The translations under genes and the position numbers were made by a program. From contig OY760134.1 of the NCBI GenBank assembly GCA_963663145.1, positions 1,798,001-1,862,000 of the forward strand: a stretch of 64,000 nt of DNA, read 5' to 3'. Positions 17,632 through 25,552 of this stretch are shown here, piece by piece. The notes beneath the pieces were generated by a model that saw only the letters and a program-made list of their open reading frames with translations, had not been told where the DNA came from and made no database searches. Source of the DNA: Azotimanducus sp963663145. Lineage in GTDB: Bacteria > Pseudomonadota > Gammaproteobacteria > Pseudomonadales > Azotimanducaceae. Each line of letters begins with the position of its first letter. Position 1 is the stretch's first letter.

Positions 17632-18707
17632 GTTTGCTTGTTAAGCTCGCTGAACAGGGACGCCTTCCCGATTGGCTCGTGCGGCTCGGCATTCGTCGGC
17701 TGATCGCCGATCGGCTGCGTCAAGAAGCGCGTGGTGGCGTCGAGCAACAGGCCGAACGATTCTCCAACCTGCTGGAGAGCCTGCGCGCTTCCCCCATCGC
17801 CCTCTCGCCCGAAGTCGCCAATCAACAGCACTACGAGGAACCGGCCGAGTTCTTTGCCCAAGTGCTCGGGCCGCGCCTCAAGTACAGCGCGTCCCTCTGG
17901 CCGCAAGGGACCCGCAGCCTCGCCGAAGCCGAAGAACGCATGCTTCAGACCTATGCGCAGCGAGCGCAGCTTGCTGACGGTATGCGCCTGCTCGACCTTG
18001 GCTGTGGCTGGGGATCCTTTGCGCTTTGGGCGGCTGAGAAGTATCCGAACGCACAGATCCTGGCGGTGTCCAACTCGCACAATCAAAGGCGCTGGATCCG
18101 TGCTTCCGCCGAGGCCAAGGGCATCACCAATCTGACCTGCATGACCCGGAATGTGAATTCACTCGAATTGACTGACAAGTTTGATCGTATCGTTTCGATC
18201 GAAATGTTCGAGCACATGCGCAATTACTCCGAGTTGCTGTCGCGAATCGCCAACTGGCTGCGCCCGGACGGCAAGCTGTTTGTGCATATCTTCTGTCACC
18301 GGCATCTGATGTACCCCTTTGAGACCGACGGTGCCGGCAATTGGATGGGACGCAATTTCTTCACGGGAGGTCTCATGCCGTCCCGCGAAACCCTGTGTTT
18401 CTTTCAAGACCATCTGCGGCTTGAACGCCGATGGGAGGTCTCCGGCAAACACTACGCAAGCACCGCCCGCGCTTGGCTCGATCAGTTGGACGCCAACCGG
18501 CAGGCGGCCGACGCGGCGCTCGAAGCACAGGACCGAGAATCCGCACCGCGCGGCCTCGCTACTTGGCGCCTGTTCTTCATGGCCTGCGAAGAACTCTTCG
18601 GTTGGAATGACGGTAACGAATGGCTTGTGGGTCACTTCCTGTTCGGACCAAGGCCTAGCCCGCAGCAAGATCGCAAACAACCGTGCGATCAATCCAGCGT
18701 TCAATGA
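17616..18707 (+). CDS. Cyclopropane-synthase-like SAM methyltransferase (second copy, short form)
   Basis: A 363-residue SAM methyltransferase of the same superfamily but a different branch. It has QQHYEEPAEFF at about 70-80, SAM motif LLDLGCGWGS at 125-134, and SIEMFEHMRNY and LFVHIFCHRHLMYPFE further on, as in the short CFA-like/coclaurine N-methyltransferase-like group. It lacks the YCEGGF C-terminus of the preceding gene, so it is a specialised second enzyme rather than a recent duplicate. It overlaps the first methyltransferase by 16 bases and the kinase by four. The substrate is unknown. Confidence 0.88.
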   Translation: MASALSLLVKLAEQGRLPDWLVRLGIRRLIADRLRQEARGGVEQQAERFSNLLESLRASPIALSPEVANQQHYEEPAEFFAQVLGPRLKYSASLWPQGTRSLAEAEERMLQTYAQRAQLADGMRLLDLGCGWGSFALWAAEKYPNAQILAVSNSHNQRRWIRASAEAKGITNLTCMTRNVNSLELTDKFDRIVSIEMFEHMRNYSELLSRIANWLRPDGKLFVHIFCHRHLMYPFETDGAGNWMGRNFFTGGLMPSRETLCFFQDHLRLERRWEVSGKHYASTARAWLDQLDANRQAADAALEAQDRESAPRGLATWRLFFMACEELFGWNDGNEWLVGHFLFGPRPSPQQDRKQPCDQSSVQ

Positions 18708-20050
18708 GTGCCAAGCCCGCAAGCGAACAGCACTCGGGGTTTCGGCGTTCGGGCGAACGTCGAGGCTTGCCGCGTCGTATGGCGCGCTTGTTTGCCACTC
18801 AAGTTGCGATCATAGGGATGGCCGCCGTCATCGGCATTTTTGTCACCCAGTTGCTGGTGCAAGATCTGCTCATACGACGGGCACTGGAGTTGGAAGCAAG
18901 CTACTTTTGGACTCGGTTTGATCGCCACCCCGCACACCCCCTGCCCGACACCGCAAACGTACAGGGTTACTTGGTCAATATGGAATCCGCGGGGAACGCC
19001 GACCTACCCTCGGCCTTGCGAACACACACGTCCGGGTATGCGCGCATCGAGATCAACGGAGAGAATCCGCTCGTGCATGTGTCCGACCACCGTGGAAAGC
19101 GACTCTATCTGGTGTTCGACAGCGCGCAGGTCTCGAATCTCGCCTTCTTCTTCGGCTTGATGCCCCTTACCCTCGTGTTGCTGTTGATCTATCCCTTGCT
19201 GTTCGTGGTCTACCGAAAGTCGCAAGCGGCCCTCTCTCCTATGGTTCGTTTGGCGCGGCGACTCGAAGCAGTGGATATAGAGCGCTACGGTAGAGCGCGT
19301 CTCGACCTTGATGATCTGCGCAATTCAGCCGATTCCGAAGTCGCCACCATGATTGGCGCCCTCGACCAGTTCACCGCGAGGCTCGATGCCGCCATCGAAC
19401 GCGAACGATTGTTCACGCGCGACGCGGGTCACGAACTTCGCACGCCGGTCGCTGTCTTCAAAGGCTCCCTCGACTTGCTTGAACGCCGTCAGGACTGGCC
19501 AACTGCGGAACTCCGCGCCTTGCAGCGTATGCGGCGCACGCTTGAAGACATGGAAGCCTTGCTGAATACGCTGCTGATGCTGGCACGGGAAGAAGCTCTG
19601 GCACCTTGCGCGCATGAGGTGTTGGTCAGCGAGATCCTCGAGAGTGAAATTGCCGACCTCAAGGACCTCGCAGATGCCAACGGCAATTCTGTGCGGCTAA
19701 ATATCACCGGAGAAGCCACGCTCAAAGTGCCGGACCAAGCGCTCAGAATCATCCTCGGAAACCTGTTGCGCAATGCCCTCGCCTACACGCGCAACGGCAA
19801 TGTTCAAATTACCCTCGAACCAGACGCGGTATCCTTCCGGGACACGGGCATGGGCATGTCACGCGAAGATCTCAAGCATGCCTTCGAACCCTTCTACCGC
19901 GGAGAAAAAGGCCGAGAGGCCTCCGTTGGCCACGGATTGGGACTCTCCATCGTGCTGCGCCTCGCCCGGCAACTCGGATGGTCTGTGCAGGCACGTAGCA
20001 AAGCGTCCAAAGGCACCCATATCAGAGTGAATTTCGCTCCAGTGAGCTGA
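18704..20050 (+). CDS. Sensor histidine kinase
   Basis: A 448-residue membrane kinase. Helices at about 32-52 and 146-170 flank a periplasmic sensor of roughly 95 residues with no recognised ligand domain. A HAMP-like linker follows, then the dimerisation/phosphoacceptor box with His243 in AGHELRTPV, the N box LGNLLRNALAY, and the G boxes DTGMGMS and GHGLGLSI. Its start overlaps the methyltransferase stop (ATGA), so it is part of the lipid operon. The convergent response regulator 13 bases downstream is the obvious partner. Sensing of membrane state or lipid stress is inferred from context. Confidence 0.93.
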   Translation: MSAKPASEQHSGFRRSGERRGLPRRMARLFATQVAIIGMAAVIGIFVTQLLVQDLLIRRALELEASYFWTRFDRHPAHPLPDTANVQGYLVNMESAGNADLPSALRTHTSGYARIEINGENPLVHVSDHRGKRLYLVFDSAQVSNLAFFFGLMPLTLVLLLIYPLLFVVYRKSQAALSPMVRLARRLEAVDIERYGRARLDLDDLRNSADSEVATMIGALDQFTARLDAAIERERLFTRDAGHELRTPVAVFKGSLDLLERRQDWPTAELRALQRMRRTLEDMEALLNTLLMLAREEALAPCAHEVLVSEILESEIADLKDLADANGNSVRLNITGEATLKVPDQALRIILGNLLRNALAYTRNGNVQITLEPDAVSFRDTGMGMSREDLKHAFEPFYRGEKGREASVGHGLGLSIVLRLARQLGWSVQARSKASKGTHIRVNFAPVS

Positions 20051-20063
20051 GGGAGTTGGCGCT

Positions 20064-20750
20064 TCAATCCGCTTCGGGAATCCGCAAGCAATAGCCGCGC
20101 CCGGGCAAAGTGGTCACCATTCCGTAAGCGAAGGGGCGGTCGAGTGCTTGACGCAGCATGTACAGATGACTGCGCAGAGCGTCGCTCTCAGGTGGCTCTT
20201 CTTTCCAAAGTTGCCATGAAAGATTTTCCCTTGACACCACGTTTGGATAAGCGCGAATAAGTGTTTCGAGAATCTTGAATCCCGTACCCGACAAGGCGAT
20301 CGGCTTCCCCTGCCGCCATACCTGAAGACTGGTGGCATCGAGACGGAGCTCTCCCACCTCATATTGGTTCGAGACATGCGTGCTTCGGCGCACCAGCGCT
20401 TCAACCCTTGCCACCAATTCCGGCATATCAAAGGGTTTGACCAAGTAGTCATCCGCACCCAACTCAAATCCCTGCAGCTTGTCTTCCAAACGGTCGCGAG
20501 CGGTCAGCATGATAATCGGCGCACCAGCCCCATCGCGCTCTCTAAGCCGTTCACACACCTCGAACCCGCTCACGCGAGGCAACATGAGGTCCAGCACCAC
20601 CACGTCATAGGCGCCTTGCTCGGAGAGATGTAAGGCTTCGAGACCGTCGCGGGCATAGTCGACAGAATGTCCGCAGGCTTCAAGATAGGCACCGGTGGTC
20701 TCCGCAAGCTCCCGGTGGTCCTCGACCAGCAGTACGCGCAATGCCGTCAT
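20064..20750 (-). CDS. OmpR-family response regulator
   Basis: A 228-residue two-domain regulator. The receiver has the acidic pocket Glu10-Asp11, phosphoacceptor Asp54 in VVLDLMLP, and Lys105 in DDYLVKPF. The C-terminal winged helix ends with the usual TTLPGRGYCLRI. It is convergent with the sensor kinase gene, their stops 13 bases apart, so the pair is expressed from two separate promoters. It probably controls the lipid operon or the DUF1295 gene behind it. Confidence 0.94.
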   Translation of the reverse strand: MTALRVLLVEDHRELAETTGAYLEACGHSVDYARDGLEALHLSEQGAYDVVVLDLMLPRVSGFEVCERLRERDGAGAPIIMLTARDRLEDKLQGFELGADDYLVKPFDMPELVARVEALVRRSTHVSNQYEVGELRLDATSLQVWRQGKPIALSGTGFKILETLIRAYPNVVSRENLSWQLWKEEPPESDALRSHLYMLRQALDRPFAYGMVTTLPGRGYCLRIPEAD

Positions 20751-20785
20751 GCCTTGTCTCGTCGCGTTTGACTAGCGAGGGTTGT

Positions 20786-21670
20786 CTATGAATCCGGCGT
20801 ATTCCGCTTTGGCGGCCTCGGAACCAGCACGGGCGTATCCCGGCGGTAGGCAGCATAGTCCGGATCATCACCCCAACGCTGATCAGCCGAGGCATCCAGC
20901 ATGCGCACCCCGCTGATGCGAGTCAGCAAGAGCCATACGAACAGAGGCGAGATCAGGGTCAGGTGTTGCCAGCCTTTGAGAACCGGGAACGCCATGATGG
21001 CCGCACCCACCCACAAGACGATTTCGCCGAAGTAGTTCGGGTGCTGGCTCCAAGCCCAGAGGCCGGTGCGGATGAATCGACCTTCATTCTCGGGCGCGTT
21101 ACGAAATTGACGCTTCTGTTCATCGGCGACGATCTCGAACAGATAACCGAACGCCCATATGAGGATGCCTACGACGAGATAGACATCGGCGGGGAGCGGA
21201 TTGGCAGAAGTGATCGCGGCGAGTCCGGGCGCCAGTGCAAAGATCACCCAAAGGCCTTGCAGTGTCCAAGTCATGAGGAAGGTCGCCGGTTCGGGCTTGA
21301 TACTGCGAAAGCGCTGGTCGAAACCCACGGAACGCAGCCTCGCAGTCAGGAACATACCGAGCCGCAACGCCCAGAGAGTGGTTAGGGTGCCGATGAGTGT
21401 GGTTCGAAGGCTGGACTGCTCGGCAAAAGCCAAAGCAATGAGCACGAGCGCAATAAAGGTCGCCGAGCCGGTAAGGTCGTAGAAGGCCTCGGTTTGCTTT
21501 AAATACGCCGGGATGAACGCAATCCATTGGATGACGAGGGCGCAGACCACGCAGAGAGCGAACAGCGGAACCCCGCCTACGCTCACCCCCCCTTGGCTGC
21601 CCGCCCATGCGATCACGGCCGCCGACGCCAGGGCCGCCAAAATACCCAACCACGCTGAACCCAGTTTCAT
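20786..21670 (-). CDS. DUF1295 (steroid 5-alpha-reductase-like) membrane protein
   Basis: A 294-residue multi-helix membrane protein. It contains LRLGMFLTARLRSVGFDQRF, the ADEQKRQF segment and the C-terminal GLWAWSQHPNYFGEIVLWVG that characterise DUF1295, a relative of steroid 5-alpha-reductases and isoprenylcysteine methyltransferases. The ATG at 21670 has AGGTGG immediately upstream; the frame opens earlier only at a TTG. DUF1295 genes recur in the same neighbourhoods as DUF1365 and CFA-like genes, so a role in reducing unsaturated lipid chains is plausible. It lies directly upstream of the response regulator on the same strand. Confidence 0.9.
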   Translation of the reverse strand: MKLGSAWLGILAALASAAVIAWAGSQGGVSVGGVPLFALCVVCALVIQWIAFIPAYLKQTEAFYDLTGSATFIALVLIALAFAEQSSLRTTLIGTLTTLWALRLGMFLTARLRSVGFDQRFRSIKPEPATFLMTWTLQGLWVIFALAPGLAAITSANPLPADVYLVVGILIWAFGYLFEIVADEQKRQFRNAPENEGRFIRTGLWAWSQHPNYFGEIVLWVGAAIMAFPVLKGWQHLTLISPLFVWLLLTRISGVRMLDASADQRWGDDPDYAAYRRDTPVLVPRPPKRNTPDS

Positions 21671-21836
21671 TCCACCTGCCTCTCTGCCCAAGGACAATCT
21701 TCCAAACCAGTATCATAAGCAAAAACTCCTCCGGTGAGGGACAGCTGCTCCGCTATCTCAACACTCTTGGAAGCGCAGGTTGAGCGCGACGCGTCCACGC
21801 CCTAGTATGACCGCTCTTGCCATCCAACACCTGCAT

Positions 21837-22841
21837 ATGAACAGCATCAACCGCCAATTCCTCCTAGCCGCCCATCCCGAGGGGATGATTCAAACCGGCC
21901 ACCTTCAATATCACGAGGCACAAAGGCCCATCCCTGCCGATAATCAAGCGCTCATCAGAGTCACGCACATATCTCTCGACCCCGCGATGCGCGGTTGGAT
22001 GGAGAATCGAGGCGGGTACATGGCACCGCTTCGAGTCGGGGATCTGATGCGTGCCGGCTGCATCGGCGAGGTCGTCGAGTCTCGCAACGACGGTCTTCCG
22101 GTCGGCGGGATGGTTTCGGGCAGCTTCGGTATGCAGGAATACGCGGTCAGCGACGGAAAGTCCTTGCCGGTGCACGTGCTTCCGAAAGGGACCGATCCCG
22201 AAGTGGCGCTCGGCATGCTCGGTGGCACCGGCATGACGGCGTATTTCGGGCTGCTCGAATTGGGGCAACCCAAGCCGGGACAAACCGTCGTCGTGTCCGG
22301 CGCCGCAGGCGCCACCGGCAGCATTGCCGGACAGATCGCCCGCATCAAAGGATGCCGCGTTATCGGGCTCGCGGGCTCCGACGATAAGTGTGCCTGGCTG
22401 ACGGACGAACTCGGCTTCGATGTCGCCATCAACTACAAGACCCAGAACATTCGCCAAGAACTCAAACGCAGTTGTCCGGACGGCATTGATGTCTACTTCG
22501 ACAATGTGGGTGGCGAGATCTTGGACATCTGCCTCGCCCTGCTCGCCATGAATGCGCGCGTGGTGATCTGCGGAGGCATTTCGCGCTACAACGAAGAGAC
22601 TCTGCCTCCCGGCCCAACCAACTATTTCAACCTGGTGTTCAAACGCGCACGTATGGAAGGATTCATCGTCATCGACTACGCGCATCGCTTCGCCGAAGCG
22701 GCAACGGAAATGAACGTCTGGATAAATGCCGGACTCCTGAAGCAACGCGCCACGGTCGTTCACGGGTTCGAAAAGCTCCCGCAAACCTTGGTGGATCTTT
22801 TCTCAGGCATCAATGTCGGCAAGCTGATGGTGTGCCCCTGA
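21837..22841 (+). CDS. NADP-dependent oxidoreductase (CurA / leukotriene B4 dehydrogenase type)
   Basis: A 334-residue zinc-independent medium-chain reductase. The N-terminus NSINRQFLLAAHPEG matches the YncB/CurA group, MLGGTGMTAYFGLLELGQPK precedes the cofactor site, and the nucleotide motif is VSGAAGATGSIAGQIA. YFDNVGGEILD is also diagnostic. These enzymes reduce activated C=C bonds of enones and alkenals with NADPH. The ATG at 21837 fits family length best; the ATG at 21807 is the alternative. It is probably a carbonyl-stress enzyme next to, but not clearly part of, the recombination gene pair downstream. Confidence 0.9.
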   Translation: MNSINRQFLLAAHPEGMIQTGHLQYHEAQRPIPADNQALIRVTHISLDPAMRGWMENRGGYMAPLRVGDLMRAGCIGEVVESRNDGLPVGGMVSGSFGMQEYAVSDGKSLPVHVLPKGTDPEVALGMLGGTGMTAYFGLLELGQPKPGQTVVVSGAAGATGSIAGQIARIKGCRVIGLAGSDDKCAWLTDELGFDVAINYKTQNIRQELKRSCPDGIDVYFDNVGGEILDICLALLAMNARVVICGGISRYNEETLPPGPTNYFNLVFKRARMEGFIVIDYAHRFAEAATEMNVWINAGLLKQRATVVHGFEKLPQTLVDLFSGINVGKLMVCP

Positions 22842-22868
22842 GGCCGACGCACACGAAGCACCAAAGCC

Positions 22869-22912
22869 TTGACTCCCCCCGTGAGGAGGAGTCAAAACCG
22901 CGCAGGGGTTTT
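22869..22912 (+). terminator. Tandem hairpins after the NADP reductase gene
   Basis: Two adjacent inverted repeats lie just after the reductase stop. TTGACTCC at 22869-22876 pairs with GGAGTCAA at 22888-22895, and AAAACC at 22894-22899 pairs with GGTTTT at 22907-22912. The second arm ends in TTTT, so a weak intrinsic terminator is possible. Because the arms share bases, the two stems exclude each other at their junction. Confidence is low. Confidence 0.35.
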
Positions 22913-22933
22913 AGTGGACAGGAAACCAGCGAG

Positions 22934-25552
22934 GTGCGAGTCCACGCCAAGCCACTCATAGAGACGGATCTTCGACTCTTCAAGAGGCTTGAAGACGCTG
23001 CTGCGCTTGTGCCCAATCGCCGCTACGCACGCGCCCTCGAGGAGTCATACAACCACTGGCAGGTTGCGCTCGGTCGGCGGGCTTGGATACGCCCGACCAT
23101 CACCTCCAGCTCAAATTTCTTGCTGCGCGAAGCTGAGCGACTGCTCACGACCATCACCTCGGAGCTCCGCATTCTCACACCGGCGATGCAAAGAGCCGCA
23201 TTCCTCAGCCTCGCACCAGACCATCTTGAAGGCGCGCATCACTGGTATCCGGACATCGCGCACGCTTGGCACCTGACCCATCACTATGCATTGCAGGCAC
23301 CTGAGGAAGCCCACCTTGAAACCAACAACACCCTCCTCTTCCAAGACTGGGCCAGGGCGTTCCGCAAATTCGCCGAAGAGCAGGCATACATTACCGAGTG
23401 CGAGCTCCCCGGCCTGTTGACCAAGGGACTTGAAGCCGGCGATTGGACACCAGAGCAGCCCATCATCCTCTGGGGATTCAGCCAAGCCGATCCTCCAACG
23501 CCTGCGGAATCCAAGCTATTCGAGCAGTTGAGGCGAAGGAAGCGGCTCTCTGACTGGCCCGCTCCGCCGCCGGTGCGCACTTCAAAACAACCTCGCATCG
23601 TTGAATTTGAGCAACCCGAGGATGAACTCCGCGCCATTGCCCTGTGGGCGCGTGGACTGCTCGAGAGCGCGCAATCACCCATCTCCATAGGCATCGCCTT
23701 TCCGAACCTCGGCGGGCGACGACACCAAGTCGAACGGCAGCTCATCAATACGCTATACCCGGAGGGCGAGGCCGGCCCCGACGAACCACGCGTATTCGAT
23801 ATCGCCGGCGGCGTTCCGCTCACGCGAATCTCCGTATGTGAGAGTGCGCTGCTCTTGTTGAATTTCTTCTACCGCGACGTCTCGATCAATGAACTTGAGC
23901 GGCTGCTTGAATCGCCGTTCCTGGAACTCCCCTTGCGCGTGTCCATTGCCGACGAAGTGCGACGACAGCTCCCTACCCGTATTCGCGCGCACGACCTGCT
24001 CGCGGGTAATCAAAGCGCGCACGCGGTGGCCCTGCGGCGCTACGCAAAATCGGGACGGAGAAGACGCCACTTGAGCGCTTGGCTTCACGAATTCCACAAA
24101 CTGCTTGAAACCGTCGGATGGACCCATGCCCAGAGCCTGGACAGTCTCACCTATCAGCACGCCATGCAGCTTGTGCGACTATTCAAAGAAGTCGGGCAAT
24201 GTTCTCCCTACGTACAACGCATGAGCGCGGGGGATGCGGTCTCGGAACTCGCGCGGGCGGCAGACGAACGGCATCATGAGGTACAACGCTCAGGGACACC
24301 CATCCGCGTGCTCGACATCGAGGCGTTGGTTCATCTGCGCTTTACCCACCTATGGATCGGCGGCATGCGCAACGCCGAATGGCCCGCCTCGACCAACGCC
24401 AACCCCTTCGTCTCGCGCCTTTCGCAACGAAACGCCGATGTGCCCGGCATCACTCCGGAATCGCGCCTCGTTCGAGCGCGGTTTATCACCGAATCCTTGC
24501 GAGGAGTCGCGGCCGAGGTCGCCTTCAGTCACTCGCGATTCGATGGCGATGAGCAGCACCGCCCGAGCGCCTTGCTACCAGATGTGCCCTGCGCGCCGCC
24601 AAGCTTCTTCATTGAGCCAAATCGAAAGGCGCTCCTGCACCTGTCGCATCCCCAGTTGCCGCAATCGCCGGTCGCCCCCGAACTGTTCGTCGATGAATCA
24701 GGCCCAGCTTGCGAGCCGTCCGAACGCCGAGGTAATGCTGATCTTGTCAAAGACCAATCGAACTGCCCTTTTCGCGCCTTCGGTCGGCACCGGCTCATGA
24801 TTGGCCGGTCAAACGATCCCACAGACCTCCCGGATGCGCGCGCCATGGGCAACGCCGCCCATCGAGCACTCGAGATCGCCTACAGGGAGCTTCCAAGCCA
24901 AGCCAGCATCGCCAATCACCCCAACCTCAAGCGCCTTGCCAATCACTCCGCGCAGCAGGCGGTACTGGAACTCATATCCGGTTCGCCCAGCGTATTGCGT
25001 GCAGGAATCAAGCGCATGCTCTCGGACCTCATTCAGGCATGGCTGGTTTGTGATCAAGACCGCCCGGCCTACGACAGCCTTCACACGGAACAAGAGATAG
25101 GACTGGAACTCGCAGGCATGTTGCTGAAGCTGAAACTGGACCGCTTCGACAAGGATATCGACAGCGGAAAATGGGTGATCACCGATTACAAGTCATCACC
25201 GCCATCACCCACGAGCTTGCGCAGCCATGCCGGGTTGCACGAGCCGCAATTGCTGCTTTATGCCGAAGCGTTGAGAGAGACCAAGGGTGGCGAACCTGTC
25301 TCCCTCGCCTTCGGCACGGTGGGAGAGCCCAGTAATGCCCGCTATCTGCACTGTAGCGCCGATGCGAGGTTTCGTAAGCCAGCCGCCGGGCGAGAAGAAG
25401 ATGCCAAAGTCTTGGCGCAGGCTGGAGAGACAGTGCGTCAACTCGTTGCCGAGTACCTCTCCGGACATGCGAGCGCGACCCCGCGCCAGCGGGCTTGCGA
25501 CACCTGTCACCTTCAATCCCTGTGCCGAATCGACTCGCTGAAGCGATCATGA
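22934..25552 (+). CDS. AddB-like PD-(D/E)XK nuclease, probable DNA repair protein (TIGR03623-like)
   Basis: An 872-residue protein resembling the AddB-type partner of bacterial end-processing complexes. The N-terminal two thirds are an inactivated helicase-like fold without a Walker A. The C-terminus is a RecB-type nuclease with ITDYKSSPP and QLLLYAEAL, bracketed by cysteines in NCPFRAFGRHR and CDTCHLQSLC that would hold a 4Fe-4S staple. No ATG lies near the expected start; GTG at 22934 has AGGAAA upstream, and the frame also opens at GTG 22832. The stop overlaps the helicase start as ATGA, so the two proteins are made together. Confidence 0.85.
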   Translation: MRVHAKPLIETDLRLFKRLEDAAALVPNRRYARALEESYNHWQVALGRRAWIRPTITSSSNFLLREAERLLTTITSELRILTPAMQRAAFLSLAPDHLEGAHHWYPDIAHAWHLTHHYALQAPEEAHLETNNTLLFQDWARAFRKFAEEQAYITECELPGLLTKGLEAGDWTPEQPIILWGFSQADPPTPAESKLFEQLRRRKRLSDWPAPPPVRTSKQPRIVEFEQPEDELRAIALWARGLLESAQSPISIGIAFPNLGGRRHQVERQLINTLYPEGEAGPDEPRVFDIAGGVPLTRISVCESALLLLNFFYRDVSINELERLLESPFLELPLRVSIADEVRRQLPTRIRAHDLLAGNQSAHAVALRRYAKSGRRRRHLSAWLHEFHKLLETVGWTHAQSLDSLTYQHAMQLVRLFKEVGQCSPYVQRMSAGDAVSELARAADERHHEVQRSGTPIRVLDIEALVHLRFTHLWIGGMRNAEWPASTNANPFVSRLSQRNADVPGITPESRLVRARFITESLRGVAAEVAFSHSRFDGDEQHRPSALLPDVPCAPPSFFIEPNRKALLHLSHPQLPQSPVAPELFVDESGPACEPSERRGNADLVKDQSNCPFRAFGRHRLMIGRSNDPTDLPDARAMGNAAHRALEIAYRELPSQASIANHPNLKRLANHSAQQAVLELISGSPSVLRAGIKRMLSDLIQAWLVCDQDRPAYDSLHTEQEIGLELAGMLLKLKLDRFDKDIDSGKWVITDYKSSPPSPTSLRSHAGLHEPQLLLYAEALRETKGGEPVSLAFGTVGEPSNARYLHCSADARFRKPAAGREEDAKVLAQAGETVRQLVAEYLSGHASATPRQRACDTCHLQSLCRIDSLKRS

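Noticed and set aside
21864..22784. A 306-codon minus-strand frame antisense to the NADP reductase gene
   Set aside because: Composition rich in His, Asp, Arg and Glu without a fold; the plus-strand reductase is clearly the real gene.
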